Below the pieces are notes generated by a model that did not search any database, was not told the DNA's origin, and saw only the letters and a list, made by a program, of their open reading frames with translations. This document shows, one piece after another, positions 26,101-33,590 of a stretch of 37,095 nt of DNA. This DNA is from Candidatus Babelota bacterium. Lineage in GTDB: Bacteria > Babelota > Babeliae > Babelales > Vermiphilaceae. Every line of letters begins with the position of its first letter. Position 1 is the first letter of the stretch. Both the position numbers and the translations under genes were made by a program. Where the stretch lies: contig JAFEAZ010000005.1 in the NCBI GenBank assembly GCA_018266085.1, positions 1 to 37,095 on the forward strand, written 5' to 3'.

Positions 26101-26892
26101 GTGAATATATGTTTAAAAAATAGTGCCGTTCTCCTAAGTCTATGCTTGATGAACTCGGCTCTTGTTGCCAGTAGCACAGGCGCTCCAGCGTTGCCATCTA
26201 CAAGTAGTAGCTCGTCCTGGCCCCTCTCATTCGGAGCTGTCGATCCCATGGCAGAAACTGAAAGAATAGCTACTCCACTTGGCAAAGAACTAATACGTCG
26301 TGCAAGGCTAGCAGGACAAAGACCCGTGGAATGTTCACATACGGGCTGTTCGGAGCGTCAAGGTCAAAGTTGTCCTCTTCATGGGTTCGAAGTCGAAAAG
26401 CTTTCTCACGGAATCAAATTAGATAAAGCACTAGAGAAAATGAGCGATGAAAGTCATAGATTGCAGGATTTGTTGTCAACCAAGCCAAACCCTCATCCAA
26501 ATAATCGCCATTTAGGATATCCTATTTCACATGGACAACATGCCCTCTTTTACTCTGAACAACATGCTCTCTTTTGCGATAAAGAAGAAAGAGGCAAATT
26601 TTTTACAATGTGCCTTTGTGAGAGCCCTGAAAAATTAACGGAGCATTTTAATTTATTAAAGGGTAAAGTGAAACATTCTTCTAGGGATCCGTTCAGTATC
26701 GGTTTGATTGAAATAGGCGCAGTTGAGGACAGGATAAAACTCGCTATTAAAAAGAGAGAAGATTTTGCGAGATCGATGGAGTCTCTTCTGACAGAAAGAG
26801 AGCTATTCAGGACAAAGGCTGCTCTTCTTCCTAAAGAGTTGCTGCGCATAATAACAGGCTACCTAATATCCAGTTACAACGCACAAAAATAA
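26101..26892 (+). CDS. Exported protein with Cys/His cluster and C-terminal F-box-like motif
   Basis: Not recognised. The start is GTG 26101, with aaggg nine bases upstream. A signal peptide (hydrophobic core VLLSLCLMNSALVA) and a serine-rich linker lead to ECSHTGCSERQGQSCPLHGF (about residues 78-97), whose C-x-H-x2-C and C-x2-H spacing could bind zinc. A long helical middle follows, and the last 20 residues contain LLPKELLRIITGYLISS, close to the first F-box helix pattern LPxELLxxIxxYL. A near-duplicate phrase QHALFYSE/QHALFCD sits in the middle. A C-terminal F-box-like end recalls poxvirus PRANC proteins; that parallel is inference. Confidence 0.68.
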   Translation: MNICLKNSAVLLSLCLMNSALVASSTGAPALPSTSSSSSWPLSFGAVDPMAETERIATPLGKELIRRARLAGQRPVECSHTGCSERQGQSCPLHGFEVEKLSHGIKLDKALEKMSDESHRLQDLLSTKPNPHPNNRHLGYPISHGQHALFYSEQHALFCDKEERGKFFTMCLCESPEKLTEHFNLLKGKVKHSSRDPFSIGLIEIGAVEDRIKLAIKKREDFARSMESLLTERELFRTKAALLPKELLRIITGYLISSYNAQK

Positions 26893-26955
26893 CGAACAAC
26901 GCGCTTAAAGCAAAAGCACGAAAATTCCTTCAATGTACTAATTAAGGAGTATTTT

Positions 26956-27072
26956 ATGAAATCTTTATCCAAAAAAGCGCTTCTCGTGGCCCTCTCTCTT
27001 GGAATGCCTCTCGCGCATGCATCCGACACCGACTCATCACCCAGCAAATTCAAGAATGTAGTGAGGCTTTAA
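26956..27072 (+). pseudogene. Truncated member of the shared-signal-peptide family
   Basis: An ATG with an aaggag site opens a 38-codon frame that begins MKSLSKKALLVALSLGMPL and continues SDTDSSPSKFK, nearly identical to the first 35 residues of the 28018 protein. It then runs into unrelated sequence and stops. Both the leader and the signal peptide are intact; the mature domain is gone. I read it as a remnant left by deletion or recombination within the signal peptide family. The downstream part up to 27236 was not recognised. Confidence 0.75.
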
Positions 27073-27236
27073 TCAGCTCATTTCGGCCTGTCCTGGTGGC
27101 AGACACCTCTACTATCTTGGGTAGCTGCCTCTGCTCGCAGGGGTAGAGCAACCAGTTGACGAAGAGTGAATCCTCGGTTACAATCAATTCAACTAGAAAA
27201 ACTATCAAGAATAATCCTTTTAAATCAGGAGATAGC

Positions 27237-27680
27237 ATGAAAAGAAATAGACTACTTATTGGGCTATTAAGCCTGGCAATCGCAGGTATGTCCGTATGCC
27301 AAGCCTATTCTGCTACCAACATCAACGATGAGGTAAGAGACTTAAAAGCGGCTATTGTCGATGGCGCAGTTGTTGGAGCTACAGCGAGTCTCTTGAAAGG
27401 CAGTTTCTGCAATTCTCAGGCTGGTCGCTTGTTGTTTCCAAGCCTCAGACAAGCTTTGCCAAGAGACTTAAAAGCTTGCGGATCGAAAGCGGCTCTTGCT
27501 TGCGCTGCAGTCAATGCAGCGGGAACACTCGCTATAAGCCAACAGTTGATTGAATACAAAAAACAGAAGACATGGATGGAGCGAGTTGAAAATTACCATA
27601 TGCGCCAAGATGAAAACGCTGTAGAAAAGATGAAGCTCTATCTTTTAGGTGTTGTAGCTGTGATCGGTTCAGTACTATAA
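27237..27680 (+). CDS. Small exported protein with hydrophobic segments, unknown
   Basis: Not recognised. ATG 27237 has a tcaggaga ribosome site and starts a signal peptide (MKRNRLLIGLLSLAIAGMSV, ending YSATN). The frame is open upstream but without an export signal. The mature part alternates helices of small residues (AAIVDGAVVGATASLL, KAALACAAVNAAGTLAISQ) and ends in a transmembrane-like LYLLGVVAVIGSVL. It has a similar plan to the 25382 protein, whose hydrophobic AGxAxG helices are alike, though no alignment is strong enough to call them paralogues. First of three closely spaced genes. Confidence 0.68.
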   Translation: MKRNRLLIGLLSLAIAGMSVCQAYSATNINDEVRDLKAAIVDGAVVGATASLLKGSFCNSQAGRLLFPSLRQALPRDLKACGSKAALACAAVNAAGTLAISQQLIEYKKQKTWMERVENYHMRQDENAVEKMKLYLLGVVAVIGSVL

Positions 27681-27708
27681 AGATTTACATAAGAGTAAGG
27701 AGTTCCTG

Positions 27709-28008
27709 ATGAAAACAAAGAATATGTTTTTAAAGATTGCAATGTTGGCAAGTGTATTATTACTCACTCCTCGGGCTACACACTCTTACGATGCAAAAAT
27801 GGTAATGTTTGGCGCTAAAGTCTACCTTGGATTGACGGTTGCCGTAACGACGGTGTTTAATACGTTTATAGGCTCGTCAGCATATTGGCTGTACTCAGGC
27901 AGAACATCTCAACCAGCACTTGCTCTCGCGGCGATTTCTGGATCAATTCTTGCCTACTCGACGTATAAATTGACTCAAAACAGATCTCATGATGGTTGTA
28001 AAGAATAG
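27709..28008 (+). CDS. Small membrane protein, unknown
   Basis: Not recognised. The 99-residue product has a signal-like N-terminus (FLKIAMLASVLLLTPRATHS) followed by two hydrophobic stretches (VYLGLTVAVTTVFNTFIGSS and LALAAISGSILAYSTYKL). An aaggag site lies ahead of ATG 27709. It sits 28 bases after the previous gene and 9 before the next, so it is in one operon with both. Probably an inner-membrane or envelope protein. Confidence 0.65.
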   Translation: MKTKNMFLKIAMLASVLLLTPRATHSYDAKMVMFGAKVYLGLTVAVTTVFNTFIGSSAYWLYSGRTSQPALALAAISGSILAYSTYKLTQNRSHDGCKE

Positions 28009-28017
28009 GAATATTTT

Positions 28018-28698
28018 ATGAAATGTTTATCTAGAAAAGCTCTTCTCGTGATCCTCTCTCTTGGAATGCCTCTCGCGCAGGCGTCTGATACCGACTCATC
28101 ACCCAGCAAATTCAAGGCTGTTCTTGGATTTGTAGCAACTGCAACAGTGCTTATCGCTGGAAAAAATGTTTATAATAGTTTTTTTAGGCCTGCAAACTTG
28201 GAAGCAGTGGAAAAAGTTTATAATGAAAAAACAACAAATAATAAAGCTGATCTAGATTCTGTTATAGAATCTTGTAATAGAGCTAAAGAAGAAGTATCTC
28301 AGTCATTAAAGGATGCTGAAAAAACTTATAAAGAAGCTAGTCAGACCAATAAGAGGGTATATGCTGAGCTTAAAGCAGCTAAAGCTCGAAGTGAGCCTTT
28401 TGAATTTAAAACTTTTAAGAAAGCTTCCGATAATTTTTTTTCAGCTCAAACAGCCTGGCAAAAAGCTATATGCGATAGAGGTAAAGTTGTTGCCGCTCAG
28501 AATGCTGTCATTAACAAGGCTAATGCTCGTTTCACCGATCGACTCAACAAAATAAATAAGGAGAACGAGGATGCATTATGGCGCTTAGAAATGCAAAAGA
28601 AATCTTGGTTTTGCCTGGCAGCATCCATTCGTCGAGATGGCCAATTCGACAGATTTATTGTGGCTCCAAGACTTCGAGCGTTTTTATCTTGGCGATAA
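28018..28698 (+). CDS. Shared-signal-peptide family, full-length member 1 (coiled coil)
   Basis: Not recognised outside this window. It begins MKCLSRKALLVILSLGMPLA, the leader shared with 26956, 29063 and 29822. After cleavage comes a hydrophobic helix (VLGFVATATVLIAGKNVYNSFF, trimmed of flanks) that could re-anchor the protein, then about 130 residues of charged alpha-helix with heptad spacing, probably a coiled coil. The C-terminus RLEMQKKSWF...RAFLSWR matches the 29063 protein. The gene is 9 bases after 28008 and ends before a terminator supplied by the 251-bp duplicate. Likely an envelope-anchored or host-exposed coiled coil; function unknown. Confidence 0.72.
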   Translation: MKCLSRKALLVILSLGMPLAQASDTDSSPSKFKAVLGFVATATVLIAGKNVYNSFFRPANLEAVEKVYNEKTTNNKADLDSVIESCNRAKEEVSQSLKDAEKTYKEASQTNKRVYAELKAAKARSEPFEFKTFKKASDNFFSAQTAWQKAICDRGKVVAAQNAVINKANARFTDRLNKINKENEDALWRLEMQKKSWFCLAASIRRDGQFDRFIVAPRLRAFLSWR

Positions 28699-28771
28699 AT
28701 GTTATTAGCATTAAAGTCTCATCTTTTCTTGAGAGCTAGGACATTGCCTTTACAAACAGATAAATTGGGCG

Positions 28772-28808
28772 CCCGCTGTTGGAGTTAATCCGACCGCGGG
28801 TGTTTTTT
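28772..28808 (+). terminator. Intrinsic terminator after the 28018 gene (copy A)
   Basis: A stem cccgc...gcggg, extended by G-U pairs to ttgga/tccga, is followed by TGTTTTTT. It is the duplicate of the hairpin at 30633-30669. Confidence 0.75.
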
Positions 28809-28963
28809 ATTGTACACAGCGCGCAAGTGGGATGTTTCGACATGCGTATACATCTGCACCGTCGATAGATTCTCATGCCCCAAAATCATCTGCAGCGAGC
28901 GCAAATCGGCGCCACCTTTCAGTAGGTGCGTCGCCAAAGAATGGCGCAACACATGGGGTGACA
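28785..28963 (-). pseudogene. xerD C-terminal fragment (59 codons)
   Basis: The last 59 residues of XerD, identical at the protein level to the intact gene at 30646, including [17 protein letters not shown] and [14 protein letters not shown] with the Tyr nucleophile. The two base differences inside this coding part are both synonymous. The catalytic Arg and Lys of the N-terminal side are missing, so it cannot be an active recombinase. The frame remains open to an ATG at 28994, giving a potential 69-residue product with ten unrelated first residues. Confidence 0.88.
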
Positions 28964-28983
28964 GTTTGAAAGAAGACACTGTC

Positions 28984-29011
28984 TTTACAAGCATACAAAT
29001 TGAACTATTAT
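28984..29011 (+). promoter_or_regulatory. Promoter of the 29063 gene with dyad at the start site
   Basis: TTTACA and TATTAT are separated by 16 bases (5 of 6 matches each to consensus). A dyad ATGTAT-ATTA-ATACAT (29010-29025) overlaps the end of the -10 box and the expected start point. The same layout recurs at 29743-29770. Confidence 0.62.
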
Positions 29012-29062
29012 GTATATTAATACATTAAGTATCGTATTTTTCACTATCATTTGGAGTGTTTT

Positions 29063-29692
29063 ATGAAATGTTTATCTAGAAAAGCTCTTCTCGTGATCCT
29101 CTCTCTTGGAATGCCTTTTTCGCATGCGCACGCATCCGATAGAGATTCATCATCATATGCCAAGCTTAAAGCAGCCATCGGGACATTTGTAGCAACTGCA
29201 ACAGTGCTTATCGCTGGAAAAAAGGTTTATAATAGTTTTTTTAGGCCTGCAAACTTGGAAGCAGTGAAAGAAGTTCATTGTAAAGAAACAGCAGAGAACC
29301 AAGCTCATCTGGATTCCGTTATAACACCTTTTAATAGAGCTAAAGAAGAAGCATCTGAGTTATTAAATCTTGCTGAAAGGACTAGAGATGGAGCTTATGA
29401 TACCCACAAGCAGAAAAACACTACTTTGAGTTGGAATAAGTATTACTGTGCTCAGGATGACTATACAAAAGCTAAAAAGCATAGAGATAGTGTTTTTGAT
29501 GCTCAGGATGCTGCCATTACAGATGCTGAACTTCGTTTCGCCGCTCATCAACTCAACATAGATAAGAAGAGGAATGATGGATTACGGCGCTTAAAAATGC
29601 AAAAGGAATCTTGGTTTAGCCTGACAATGCAAACAAAAGATAATGAAGTCATTTGGTTCCCAAGAGTTCGAGCGTTTTTATCTCTGCGATAA
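29063..29692 (+). CDS. Shared-signal-peptide family, full-length member 2 (coiled coil)
   Basis: Paralogue of the 28018 protein. It shares MKCLSRKALLVILSLGMP, the anchor segment FVATATVLIAGKKVYNSFF, the junction RPANLEAV, and the end RLKMQKESWF...RAFLSLR, but the central helical 90 residues have diverged strongly. ATG 29063 has a ttggag site; the frame also has an unlikely TTG start 12 bases upstream. Promoter at 28984. The same 3' flank as in 28018 follows. The pattern of conserved ends and variable centre is what one would expect of a surface or effector protein under diversification; that is inference. Confidence 0.74.
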   Translation: MKCLSRKALLVILSLGMPFSHAHASDRDSSSYAKLKAAIGTFVATATVLIAGKKVYNSFFRPANLEAVKEVHCKETAENQAHLDSVITPFNRAKEEASELLNLAERTRDGAYDTHKQKNTTLSWNKYYCAQDDYTKAKKHRDSVFDAQDAAITDAELRFAAHQLNIDKKRNDGLRRLKMQKESWFSLTMQTKDNEVIWFPRVRAFLSLR

Positions 29693-29742
29693 ATGTTATT
29701 AGCATTAAAGTCTCATCTTGTCTTGAGAGCTAGGACATTGCC

Positions 29743-29770
29743 TTTACAAACATACAAATTGAACTATTAT
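29743..29770 (+). promoter_or_regulatory. Promoter of the 29822 gene with dyad at the start site
   Basis: TTTACA, 16-base spacer and TATTAT, in the same sequence context as 28984-29011. The downstream dyad here reads GGAT-ATTA-ATCC (29771-29782), against GTAT-ATTA-ATAC upstream of 29063: the inner pair has changed on both sides so symmetry is kept. Confidence 0.62.
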
Positions 29771-29821
29771 GGATATTAATCCTTTAAGTATCGTATTTTT
29801 CACTATCATTTGGAGTGTTTT

Positions 29822-30502
29822 ATGGAATTTTTATGTAGAAAAAAACTTCTCGTAGTTCTTTCTCTTGGAATGCCTCTCGCGGATGCATTTAGTGCCGATT
29901 CGCCAAATCCCACTAGAGGGGCTCGTAAGGCTGCTGAGGCTGCTGAGAGGGCCCGTTATGAGGCTGCTTATAACGATTTAAAAAGAGAGATTGAATGGGC
30001 ATCTGGATACACAGTACATAATAGGAGGAAATTCCTATCAGAATTGCTATATGTTCGTGATGAATACTTAAAGCAAGAAGATCATTTAAAGAGGCTCTTC
30101 GAAGAGTCTAAAGAAAATTATATGAAGTTTTGTCCAAAAGAAACCCAGGAACTCTTGAATCATTTTATGGGTAAAAACACGTCGAAAATTAAAAAATGGG
30201 AAAACGAGCTTAAAAAATGGGAAGAATGTAGTTTTTTACCTCCAGAAGGCTCTCCAAAGACTGAGGAATCGCTTCGCAAATATTTTGATCGAATCTCTGG
30301 AATCAGACGCTATGCCGCGAAGGGCAATGGGAACATAGACGATTTAAGCTGCCGTTATTTTGATAATCTACCAAAAATTAGGTATTTACAGGGGCAGCTT
30401 CACTTTAAAGCTCAAGAGAGGGCGGTAATAAAGAAAGAATTAATCAAAGGACTTCCTGTTGGCGACCTTATAGATAATATAATTCTGCCGTATCACAGTT
30501 AG
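29822..30502 (+). CDS. Shared-signal-peptide family, member with a different mature domain
   Basis: Not recognised. It begins MEFLCRKKLLVVLSLGMPLA, clearly the same leader and signal peptide as its neighbours, and its promoter region is nearly the same as that of 29063. The mature part is unrelated: an alanine/arginine-rich helix (AAEAAERARYEAAYND), then charged helices with heptad character (about residues 60-130), a proline break and a final LIKGLPVGDLIDNIILPY. ATG 29822 has a ttggag site. A terminator shared with xerD follows at 30633. A common leader on unlike bodies suggests module exchange. Confidence 0.72.
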   Translation: MEFLCRKKLLVVLSLGMPLADAFSADSPNPTRGARKAAEAAERARYEAAYNDLKREIEWASGYTVHNRRKFLSELLYVRDEYLKQEDHLKRLFEESKENYMKFCPKETQELLNHFMGKNTSKIKKWENELKKWEECSFLPPEGSPKTEESLRKYFDRISGIRRYAAKGNGNIDDLSCRYFDNLPKIRYLQGQLHFKAQERAVIKKELIKGLPVGDLIDNIILPYHS

Positions 30503-30573
30503 TTATATTAGCTAATAACCGGACTTACGCAAACCGAACATAATACAGCTGCGATCTAAAAAACAAGCTCCAC

Positions 30574-30824
30574 AAAGTCTCATCTTGTCTTGAGAGCTAG
30601 GACATCGCCTTTACAAACAGATAAATTGAGCGCCCGCTGTTGGAGTTAATCCGACCGCGGGTGTTTTTTATTGTACACAGCGCGCAAGTGAGATGTTTCG
30701 ACATGCGTATACATCTGCACCGTCGATAGATTCTCATGCCCCAAGATCATCTGCAGCGAGCGCAAATCGGCGCCACCTTTCAGTAGGTGCGTCGCCAAAG
30801 AATGGCGCAACACATGGGGTGACA
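30574..30824. repeat. 251-bp duplicate, copy B (native xerD 3' end)
   Basis: The source copy, continuous with the intact xerD gene. It matches 28713-28963 without gaps. The right breakpoint falls inside the xerD reading frame after ggggtgaca. Confidence 0.95.
30633..30669 (+). terminator. Intrinsic terminator after the 29822 gene
   Basis: cccgc...gcggg stem, extended by partly G-U pairs, followed by TGTTTTTT on the plus strand. It overlaps the xerD stop codon; on the minus strand no T-run follows, so it serves the plus-strand gene. Confidence 0.75.
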
Positions 30825-31557
30825 ATGGACGTTCAATACCTGTTTTTGCCCAAATATCCTTTAAAATACCCCAAAATGCTTGGCGTGAAAGAGGCTTGCT
30901 AACGCCAGCATAGGTTATAGGGAACAGATATCGAGATATAGGGCCGTTCTTTTTGTGATGTGCACCATTAGGGTGCCCCGTTGCAAGATACTCTTTAATA
31001 AGGTGAGCCATCGATTCAGGCAATGGTATATGCCGTTCCCTGCCCCCTTTTCCTCTCACTACTATAAACCCAGATTCAAACAGCAGATCATCGATCAGAA
31101 CATTGATAAGCTCACTTACCCGCATACCGGTTACATACATAAGGTAGAGCATGACGCGGTTGCGCACACCGATGCGGGAACTGTCTGCATCAGCCACCTG
31201 CAACAACGCAGCAACGTCCTGTTCGCCGATAAAGGTTGGTAGTCTCTTTTCTACTTTAGGTAATGCGATATCTTCAATCGGGTTTGGTATACCACGCAGC
31301 TGACCAAGATATACAAAAAAAAGACGCAGTGCTGACAACTTACGCGCAACACTGCGTGCTCCAATTCTGCTTTCTTTCAAATAGGCCAAATAATGGCGCA
31401 CCGCCGCTTGATCAATCGCTAGTATGTCGTCATCACTTGTGATAGTAAGTAGTTTTAAACATTGCGCAACATCCCGCTTGTATGCGGCAAATGTATGAGG
31501 CGACACCCGTTTTTCCGTTAATAAATATGCTTCAAATTTAGTAACTAAGGTTATCAT
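30646..31557 (-). CDS. xerD: Tyrosine recombinase XerC/XerD
   Basis: A site-specific recombinase of the Xer group that resolves chromosome dimers at dif. The N-terminal SAM-like core-binding domain (FEAYLLTEKRVSPHTFAAYKRD trimmed) is followed by the catalytic domain: Arg in TGMRVSELINV (about residue 145), Lys in VRGKGGRERHIPLP, the [12 protein letters not shown] box, [10 protein letters not shown] and the nucleophile in MYTHVE. Length 303 is typical. XerC and XerD cannot be separated by eye; the symbol is provisional. It starts 26 bases after the proS stop, with a GAGAG ribosome site, so the two form an operon. Confidence 0.92.
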   Translation of the reverse strand: MITLVTKFEAYLLTEKRVSPHTFAAYKRDVAQCLKLLTITSDDDILAIDQAAVRHYLAYLKESRIGARSVARKLSALRLFFVYLGQLRGIPNPIEDIALPKVEKRLPTFIGEQDVAALLQVADADSSRIGVRNRVMLYLMYVTGMRVSELINVLIDDLLFESGFIVVRGKGGRERHIPLPESMAHLIKEYLATGHPNGAHHKKNGPISRYLFPITYAGVSKPLSRQAFWGILKDIWAKTGIERPLSPHVLRHSLATHLLKGGADLRSLQMILGHENLSTVQMYTHVETSHLRAVYNKKHPRSD

Positions 31558-31583
31558 ACTACTCTCTCAGAGATGACCAAAAT

Positions 31584-33002
31584 CTAATATGCTTTTGCAA
31601 TAAGTACATCACCGATACTTGCTTTATCACATTGAAAGCAGACAGTAAGCGTCTTTTCATTCAACAGACAGCGCGTTGTTGCCTTGTGCTGCTTCAATAT
31701 AGCCTCACATGCAGCATCACCACACCACCCCGCTTGATAGAGACCGTTGTCAGCTTCGAGCTGAGCGGCAAAGTCTGCCAATTTGGCTACTTTATGCCAT
31801 TGAGCAGAAAGTCTTTGGCGTGCACGTTCAAGTAATGTTGTTTGCATTTCTTCCAATGAGACATCAACAAAACGTGCGAGGTCATCATGAGCAACAACCT
31901 GTTTTTTGCCCGTGATGCGATCGGCAATAACCACCTGCCCTTGCGCAATATCGCGCGGACCAACCTCAAGACGAAGTGGAACTCCTTTGAGCTCCCAATG
32001 ATAAAATTTAGCACCAGGTGTTAAGTTTTCAGCCGCATCGACATGGATACGCCATGGGCTTAATGTTTGCTTAATGCGCTCAAGCGCTTCATTAATCACC
32101 GTTGCATCCGTACCAGCCTTATAAATAGGGATAATAACGACTTGAATCGGTGCAATTTTTGGTGGCAGAATAAGCCCTTTTTGATCACCATGGGTCATCA
32201 CAACGGCACCGACAAGGCGGGTTGTTGCTCCCCAGCTCGTTAAATAGGGGTATGCTTGTTGCCCGTTGCGATCTTGGAATGACATATTGAATGCACGTGC
32301 AAATGACTGAGAAATAAGGTGAGAGGTGCCCATCTGCAAGGCTTTGCCGTCTTGCATTAATGCTTCGTAAGTCAAGGTGAGATCCGCACCAGGGAACTTT
32401 TCATGTTCAGATTTACGCCCTGCAATAACCGGTATTGCCAGATATTCATGGGCAAGGTCGATATATTCTTTGAGCATCATACGCGCTTCAGCTTCAGCCT
32501 CGGCAGCAGTTTCGTGTGCCGTGTGCCCTTCTTGCCAGAAAAATTCGGTAGTACGCAAAAAAGGTCGTGTGCGCATTTCCCAGCGAACGACATTTGCCCA
32601 TTGATTGATTTTAATAGGCAGATCGCGCCACGAGGTTAACCAGCGTGCAAACATGTAATGAATGATCGTTTCTGAAGTGGGACGCACGACGAGCGGCTCT
32701 TCAAGCTCCTTGCCACCTGCATGCGTTACGACTGCCAATTCTGGCGAAAAGCCTTCGACATGTTCAGCTTCCCGCTTTAAAAAAGATTCTGGAATCAACA
32801 GAGGGAATGAAGCATTCTGGTGTCCCGTTGCCTTGATACGGGTATCGAGCCGATCACGAATCAGCTCCCAAATTGCGTAACCATAGGGGCGTATCACTAT
32901 GCAGCCACGCACAGGCGATTGGTCGGCTAGTTCAGCTTTGTAGACAACATCTAAATACCATTGAGAGAAATCTTTTTTTATATCGGCAAGTTGTTCATTC
33001 AT
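31584..33002 (-). CDS. proS: Prolyl-tRNA synthetase, eukaryote/archaea-like type
   Basis: Class II aminoacyl-tRNA synthetase that charges tRNA-Pro. Seen in order: SPVRGCIVIRPYGYAIWE (motif 1 region), RPTSETIIHYMFARW, motif 2 as RTRPFLRTTEFFWQEGHTAH, GRKSEHEKFPGA, and motif 3 as TSWGATTRLVGAVVMTHGD. The C-terminal anticodon domain and a Cys-containing end (WCGDAACE, TVCFQCDKA) complete it. At 472 residues without the long editing insertion, it belongs to the short archaeal/eukaryotic-like group (ProS type 3). Upstream of xerD in one operon; a terminator at 33090 separates it from the gene before it. Confidence 0.96.
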   Translation of the reverse strand: MNEQLADIKKDFSQWYLDVVYKAELADQSPVRGCIVIRPYGYAIWELIRDRLDTRIKATGHQNASFPLLIPESFLKREAEHVEGFSPELAVVTHAGGKELEEPLVVRPTSETIIHYMFARWLTSWRDLPIKINQWANVVRWEMRTRPFLRTTEFFWQEGHTAHETAAEAEAEARMMLKEYIDLAHEYLAIPVIAGRKSEHEKFPGADLTLTYEALMQDGKALQMGTSHLISQSFARAFNMSFQDRNGQQAYPYLTSWGATTRLVGAVVMTHGDQKGLILPPKIAPIQVVIIPIYKAGTDATVINEALERIKQTLSPWRIHVDAAENLTPGAKFYHWELKGVPLRLEVGPRDIAQGQVVIADRITGKKQVVAHDDLARFVDVSLEEMQTTLLERARQRLSAQWHKVAKLADFAAQLEADNGLYQAGWCGDAACEAILKQHKATTRCLLNEKTLTVCFQCDKASIGDVLIAKAY

Positions 33003-33089
33003 AAGTCATTAGGCTCTTTGCAAAAATGTAGTGGATACAATTGTATGTTAGCATAGAGCAGCGTACCATACCGTATAAAACTTCTCAAA

Positions 33090-33125
33090 CTAAGGCGGCC
33101 ATCGAAGAGCTTTTGGCCGCCTTAG
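33090..33125 (-). terminator. Strong hairpin after the 33144 gene
   Basis: A perfect 12-bp stem (ctaaggcggcca / tggccgccttag) with a 12-base loop, 18 bases past the stop. On the minus strand it is followed by TTTGAGAAGTTTT, a weak T-tract. Confidence 0.75.
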
Positions 33126-33143
33126 TTGTGTGATTCGATTTTC

Positions 33144-33590
33144 TTAATCTGCCGGTTCTACAGCCGGGCTTACTATTCCTTCATGGTGGGGCAAATAATA
33201 ATCTCTGAGTCGTTCGCTTGGTCCTCGCCGTGGAACCACTCCCCCTCCTATGAATGCTGTCGGAACTTCCTGTTTTAACTTCTCTTCATTCTGTTCGGCC
33301 TGCATTCTTTGATAAAAATCTGCTAGCTTCCCCTCTGCTCGCTTTCGACGCTCTGTCAATTCTTCTTGTTTGGCTGTCTTGAAGTGATCGAGTTGTGGCT
33401 CTCTAAATGCAAATTCTGTGTCGGATGATTCTTTTGCATACGGTTTATAGGTACCACTTCCTGAAAGTTCTTTTGCCAGCCTGTCATATTCTTCTTGTGA
33501 TATGGTGGCGCTCGATGAGACCACTACCCGACCAGCAAAGAGCAACAATGTCGCGGCAACCAAGAGCTTATTCAAGCGGTATATCTTCAT
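33144..33590 (-). CDS. Small exported charged protein, unknown
   Basis: Not recognised. ATG 33590 with an aaagga site starts a signal peptide (MKIYRLNKLLVAATLLLFAG, ending VVVSSSA). The mature 120 residues are very hydrophilic, with a Glu/Lys/Arg-rich helix (about residues 70-115) likely to be a coiled coil, and end in a Pro/Gly-rich tail. The frame extends 51 bases upstream without a plausible export signal. It has its own terminator and is divergent from the barrel genes. Probably periplasmic or secreted. Confidence 0.68.
   Translation of the reverse strand: MKIYRLNKLLVAATLLLFAGRVVVSSSATISQEEYDRLAKELSGSGTYKPYAKESSDTEFAFREPQLDHFKTAKQEELTERRKRAEGKLADFYQRMQAEQNEEKLKQEVPTAFIGGGVVPRRGPSERLRDYYLPHHEGIVSPAVEPAD

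Larger units (their letters stand above)
28713..28963. repeat. 251-bp duplicate of the xerD 3' end, copy A
   Basis: This segment matches 30574-30824 without gaps; I count five differences in 251 bases. It includes 72 bases of xerD downstream flank with its terminator hairpin and the last 59 codons of xerD on the minus strand. It sits between two members of the signal peptide family. The first 46 bases or so (to cctttacaaaca) also occur at 29706-29752 after the 29063 gene. Confidence 0.95.

Noticed and set aside
27050-27238. 62-residue minus-strand frame between the truncated gene and 27237
   Set aside because: It covers the promoter and ribosome-site region of the next gene; no family likeness. 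It might be a remnant of another gene, but I cannot support that.
29000-29030. dif-like site near xerD
   Set aside because: ATTATGTATATTA resembles the centre of E. coli dif, but the sequence is better explained as a -10 box plus dyad, and it recurs at 29765, whereas dif is single-copy.
26956-31557. Integron-like cassette array driven by the tyrosine recombinase
   Set aside because: The recombinase is an ordinary XerC/D in an operon with proS, lacks the integron-integrase insert as far as I can see, the genes have their own promoters and the repeats are not attC-like.
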